DNA from: Rufibacter roseus
GTDB taxonomy: Bacteria > Bacteroidota > Bacteroidia > Cytophagales > Hymenobacteraceae
Assembly (NCBI RefSeq): GCF_001647285.1
Contig: NZ_LRML01000007.1
Coordinates: forward strand, 124,001-188,000
Direction: 5' to 3'
DNA length: 64,000 bases
Position numbers and translations under genes: made by a program. Below are positions 60,544 to 64,000 of this stretch, piece after piece. Within the stretch, counting starts at the first letter, position 1. Every line of letters begins with the position of its first letter. The notes under the pieces were generated by a model, which was not told the DNA's origin, did not search any database, and was given only the letters and a program-made list of their open reading frames with translations.

Positions 60544-61608
60544 CTACAGTTTAACAGCCCTTAATATGGCCTTTGCGAAATCCTTCCCCTGCGCGAGCGG
60601 CGGGATTGTGATATGCACCTCATACACCGCCCCTTCCGCCAGGGCCGCGATGTCGGCGTTGATGTCCGTGAGCGTGGTGCGCGCCGCGCCCAGCGTTTCA
60701 TTGGAGGGCGTGAAAAGCGCGTAGCTGAACCCTGTGCAGTTGCGGATGTTGGTCACGCTCTCTATCACCACTTTACCAACAAAAGCCACCTCGCAGGTGA
60801 GGTCAAACTGGTTGTAATCCAATTGTGGCGTATAGATGTTGTCCACATAGGTCTTAACCCCACCAGATTCTACAGGGTTGGTGCTGGCGGCAGTCGGCGC
60901 GCTGTCGAAGGTGAGGGTGTTCTGCTTACCCCCTAGCGCATTCGTCACAAAGCTCCAGATACCGCTGGACTTCACGCCGTTCTGCCCCGTCTGCGTTACG
61001 TTTTCCTGCAGCTCAGCCGAAGGAGGCGGGACTACCGCCCCGTCACTGCGCACCACGAACTGGCTGATGTACTTCTCTGTGGTGTCTGAGAGCGTAGGCG
61101 CAACGGCTGGTGCCGTGGTGGCGGCTGTGTCGCCTAATTTCAGGGTGGAGTAAGGCGCGGCTGGGTCTGCGAAGTTCAGTATAACGAACACCCTGTAGTG
61201 GAAACCGTCTGCCGGATACACGAATGTAGGAGTAGCCTGCGTCACATTCCGCTCTGTGCCGTTTACCGTTGGGGTAAAAGCTGATATTATGGCTGTTCCA
61301 CCACTAACGCTCACCGTAGGCGGCGTTGACCACACCACGCCCTGCTGAGCCGTTGACTCGGTGGGCGGAGGGTTGGTGCTAAGGCTTGCGTATTTCTGGT
61401 CTAGGTCGGTGCCCTTGTACTTGAGCGTGCCGGTGAAGTCGTTTACGCCGGTCCATGTATTGGCGGAGGCGAAGAAGTTGAAAACAGTGTCCACTAAGTT
61501 TGTGAACACAGTGCGCAGGTCTGCCGCCGTGGTCTTGCTGGGGGTCCCACCGCTTTTGACGTTGCCTGAAATATCGCTCTCCAGCTGTGTCTTGTTTCTA
61601 ATTGCCAT
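60544..61608 (-). CDS. Phage tail-fibre-like protein
   Basis: This 354-residue protein starts 'MAIRNKTQLESDISGNVKSGGTPSKTTAADLRTVFTNLVDTVF', a helical start followed by repeated beta sequence ('FFASANTWTGVNDFTGTLKYKG', 'LGGKQNTLTFDSAPTAASTNPVESGGVKTYVDN'). These segments are usual in tail-fibre or baseplate-decoration proteins of Bacteroidota prophages. GC is high and the frame is clean. No enzymatic domain seen. Confidence 0.6.
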   Translation of the reverse strand: MAIRNKTQLESDISGNVKSGGTPSKTTAADLRTVFTNLVDTVFNFFASANTWTGVNDFTGTLKYKGTDLDQKYASLSTNPPPTESTAQQGVVWSTPPTVSVSGGTAIISAFTPTVNGTERNVTQATPTFVYPADGFHYRVFVILNFADPAAPYSTLKLGDTAATTAPAVAPTLSDTTEKYISQFVVRSDGAVVPPPSAELQENVTQTGQNGVKSSGIWSFVTNALGGKQNTLTFDSAPTAASTNPVESGGVKTYVDNIYTPQLDYNQFDLTCEVAFVGKVVIESVTNIRNCTGFSYALFTPSNETLGAARTTLTDINADIAALAEGAVYEVHITIPPLAQGKDFAKAILRAVKL

Positions 61609-61616
61609 ATTTTATA

Positions 61617-64000
61617 TTAATAGAAGTCTGCTTCCTCAAAGTCCGCAAGTTCAAAATCAAACAACTCATCTACCGGCTCCACAGGCGTGGTGTCCTCCTG
61701 CTCATAGTATTGGCATTGGTAAGTTCCCTTCACCACGTCCCACGAGATGCTGATGGGCAGAAAGGTCTTGGGCAGCACCGTGTCCTGCATGACCGCGTCA
61801 AAGGAAATATCACCCTTGATGTCGCAGGCGAGCTTCAGGTGTGGCCGCTCGGAGTGCCTGAGCATCTTCCGCAGCAAGAGCACCTGTATGCTCTCCGTCT
61901 GCCCGTCAGGCCCCGTCCACATGCTGGTGGAGTCCTCGGAGACATAGATGGCGTTGGCGTAGACACCCGGCTTCGTGTCCCCGTGCCGGATCTGCAGCGG
62001 GTCGGCCTTCAGGCTGATGTCGGGGGAGTTCTGCCCCACGACCATCTCATCCTCGAAGTCGGTGCTGTAAGGGTCAAAGTCCCCGTACTCCACCCTTATG
62101 CTCTCGTACTCAATGACCGCCTCCTTTATCAGGTTCGCGTCCGCCGTGGCGATAGGTGCGTAAATGCGTAATACCAAGGGACCGTCCGCTGGAGGGTTCT
62201 CGAAATAGCGCACGCTCTCCTGCATGGAGGTGTCACGCGCATAGACGCCATACTGGATAAACGCCTCCTGCTGCGCCCAGCTCTGGCTGGAGGTGGCGTA
62301 GAAGTTTCCTATCCTAAGTGAGTAGCGCAGCATATAGTAGCCGTCCTCAGGGGGCGGTGTGCTCCCCACGTCAGGCAAAGGGGCTTTGAACTTAAGGCTC
62401 ACCCTGATCGGCGCAATGCTGGTAATGGCCGCGTTGGTGCTGAACAGAATGGGCGGCGACTCGATGTAGGGGTTGACAGGCATACCGTCCAGGCGGTCAG
62501 GGAACAAGAGAAGGTTCTCCTTCCCCCTGCTACCCGTCCGGCCCGTGTAGGCCTGCAGGTTCCAGCCGACCGGCACGTAGTTACCCGTCGGCATGGAGCC
62601 CTCCGGAAAGTCGCCGTACTTGATGAAATTGAAGTTCCCGCCGTAGTCGAACTCAATACTCTGCTCACGGTACACCGGCAGCACGTTTAGGTACTGGCTG
62701 TTGTTGATGAATATAGGAAAGCCCTCCGTAGGGGTATTGATCGTTACGGTGCTCTGGTGAGCCTCCACGTTTATTAAAGTGCCCGCGCTGGAGAACAGGC
62801 GGCGCTCAAAGGTCTTGCCCATCTGCTCTACATCGTACACATGCCACGCGCCCTGCATCTGGAAGATCCTCGCCCCGTAGGGCTGCAGGATTCCCGCCAG
62901 CGCCTCGTAGCAGTCGATGCTCTTCTTGCCGTCCATGGCGTAGCGGTTATTGATCTGAGACTGCAGGAAAGGCTCAATGGCTGTGTCCATCTGCTCAGAG
63001 TAGTAGTTCACCCCCAGGTACATCGGCAGGTCTATCTCCAACTGGTAGAGACAGAATCGGATGGCCTCCATGGTGGTGATGAACATCGGGAACATGGGCG
63101 CCCCGCTGGGTTTGAAGTCGAAGTTCTTCAGATCCTCGAGCCCGTCTGTGGCCGTCAGGTTGATCGGGTAGGTGCCGCTCAGGTAAGGCTGCTCATAGAA
63201 CTGGGGCAGAAGGAAACCAATAAACAGCAGGCCCTTGGTGTCGCTCACGATCTCGAGCTTGTGCTTTCGGTCCGTGGCTGTGTAGAGCCTGAAGTACTGG
63301 AAACTTTCCCTAGCCATCAGGCTCACCTGGCACTGCAGGGGCTTGATGCCCTCGTAGCGGTCATCATCCTGCCCGTTCATACTGATACGCACGGCCTCGC
63401 CGCCCAATACCTCCAAGGGGATCACCTCCCCCGTATAGTCTTTCTCGTAGATGTTCAGCGTGATCTGCCCCGCGAAGGCGCTCCCGAAGGAGTGCGTGTA
63501 CAGTAGCCCGTACTCCCGCTTGATGGCGAACAGGAAATAGCTCTCGCAGACGGGGTTGTCTTTGTCGCGCGCGTAGGCTAAGTATACCCCGGGGGCTGGC
63601 CTCGGGAAACTGCCCGTCTCCTGCACCGTGTCGAATGAGTCAAGGCTGTACTCCACCACCCCCGCGGCACCCGTCACTGTTATAGTGATCTCAGTGGCTC
63701 CCACCGCCACGTCCGTGATGCGGATGGAGCAGGCGGGCGCTGGGTCAACCGGGATGTCGCAGGCGACGGTGTAGACCTCCTCCAGGCTCTCCGCCCCTGA
63801 GTCCAGGTGCTTGGCGTAGATGTGCCAGTCCGTGTCCTTTAGCCCCGTGAAGATAACGCTCTCGCTCCCGAAGATATCCTGGAACAGCTCAATGCCCGGC
63901 TCCTCCCCGTCCTCCGTGATGGTGGGCAAGGTGTAGGCGTAGACGCGGATGGTGCCCGTGAGCGTGGTGTTGACCGACACCACGAAGCGACCGCCGCCGT
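61617..64000 (-). CDS. Large phage tail protein, 5' end outside the window
   Basis: At least 794 residues, open at its N-terminal side: the frame continues past the possible GTG at 63983 to the window edge. The visible part is a multi-domain beta protein, with fibronectin-like 'VGATEITITVTGAAGVVEYSLDSFDTV' and a long region with 'LYTATDRKHKLEIVSDTKGLLFIGFLLPQFYEQPYLSGTYPINLTATDGLEDLKNFDF', seen in large tail/receptor-binding proteins. It ends with 'FDFELADFEEADFY'. Opposite-strand open frames here are shadows of high-GC codons. Confidence 0.7.
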   Translation of the reverse strand, partial: GGGRFVVSVNTTLTGTIRVYAYTLPTITEDGEEPGIELFQDIFGSESVIFTGLKDTDWHIYAKHLDSGAESLEEVYTVACDIPVDPAPACSIRITDVAVGATEITITVTGAAGVVEYSLDSFDTVQETGSFPRPAPGVYLAYARDKDNPVCESYFLFAIKREYGLLYTHSFGSAFAGQITLNIYEKDYTGEVIPLEVLGGEAVRISMNGQDDDRYEGIKPLQCQVSLMARESFQYFRLYTATDRKHKLEIVSDTKGLLFIGFLLPQFYEQPYLSGTYPINLTATDGLEDLKNFDFKPSGAPMFPMFITTMEAIRFCLYQLEIDLPMYLGVNYYSEQMDTAIEPFLQSQINNRYAMDGKKSIDCYEALAGILQPYGARIFQMQGAWHVYDVEQMGKTFERRLFSSAGTLINVEAHQSTVTINTPTEGFPIFINNSQYLNVLPVYREQSIEFDYGGNFNFIKYGDFPEGSMPTGNYVPVGWNLQAYTGRTGSRGKENLLLFPDRLDGMPVNPYIESPPILFSTNAAITSIAPIRVSLKFKAPLPDVGSTPPPEDGYYMLRYSLRIGNFYATSSQSWAQQEAFIQYGVYARDTSMQESVRYFENPPADGPLVLRIYAPIATADANLIKEAVIEYESIRVEYGDFDPYSTDFEDEMVVGQNSPDISLKADPLQIRHGDTKPGVYANAIYVSEDSTSMWTGPDGQTESIQVLLLRKMLRHSERPHLKLACDIKGDISFDAVMQDTVLPKTFLPISISWDVVKGTYQCQYYEQEDTTPVEPVDELFDFELADFEEADFY

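Noticed and set aside
62841-63506. 221-residue plus-strand open frame
   Set aside because: It lies antisense within the large tail gene in high-GC sequence and has no protein-like features.

Overview
The window looks like a chromosomal segment of a bacterium of the phylum Bacteroidota, most likely order Cytophagales and close to Hymenobacteraceae (Rufibacter/Pontibacter-like). This is judged from gene style only: a type IX secretion sorting domain, a SusD-free secreted protein repertoire, TAnnTTTG-type promoters, an ElaA acetyltransferase, and a Bacteroidota-style nitrate assimilation cluster. No rRNA or intact tRNA was found.

Region 1 (1-19.4 kb) is a nitrate/nitrite assimilation locus. On the minus strand, reading from 14465 down to 464, lie nirB, nirD, a MoaC/MogA fusion, moeA, an alginate-export-type porin, a NarK-type transporter, a nitrate reductase fused to an FAD/NAD reductase and a BFD-like domain, a rubredoxin fusion and a SelW-like redoxin. 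Divergent on the plus strand are cobA (siroheme supply for NirB), a TrpD2-like glycosyltransferase-family-3 protein, and a NarX/NarL-like sensor and regulator. The genes together cover uptake, Mo-cofactor and siroheme supply, both reductions, and sensing.

Region 2 (19.4-26.4 kb) is ordinary chromosome: two secreted proteins, one of them a DNA/RNA non-specific nuclease beside a NuiA-like nuclease inhibitor; an acetyltransferase; a REP-associated tyrosine transposase with its 20-bp REP palindromes; and a GH43 lipoprotein. Several genes end in a recurrent GTTTT...AAAAC hairpin.

Region 3 (about 26.57-56.73 kb) is an AT-richer defence island, bounded by two related imperfect tRNA-tail-like sequences and entered through a serine recombinase. 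It holds (a) a GIY-YIG-like protein and two paralogous immunity-like proteins; (b) an SF1 helicase plus TPR/OB-fold pair; (c) a retron with a recognisable msr-msd RNA (15-bp a1/a2 pair), a reverse transcriptase carrying a 360-residue C-terminal extension, a receiver-like protein and a receiver-HEPN protein; (d) a WYL-domain regulator; (e) a type I restriction-modification operon with two DUF262 (GmrSD-like) genes inserted; and (f) a DNA methyltransferase fused to a specificity domain and a histidine-kinase transmitter, followed by a receiver protein and a uracil-DNA-glycosylase-like protein. Four copies of one operator (consensus TGTGCAGTnnnACTGCACA), each with an embedded TTG in the direction of transcription, lie before the helicase pair, the retron RNA, the WYL gene and the methyltransferase-kinase gene. 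The WYL protein therefore probably controls three defence modules as one regulon. The retron with receiver-type partners and the methyltransferase/histidine-kinase/receiver/glycosylase operon are the best candidates for undescribed systems.

Region 4 (56.9-64 kb) is the lysis and tail end of a prophage, all on the minus strand and running off the window: a candidate unimolecular spanin, an N-acetylmuramidase endolysin, small membrane proteins (holin candidates), a LamG-like protein, and large tail proteins.
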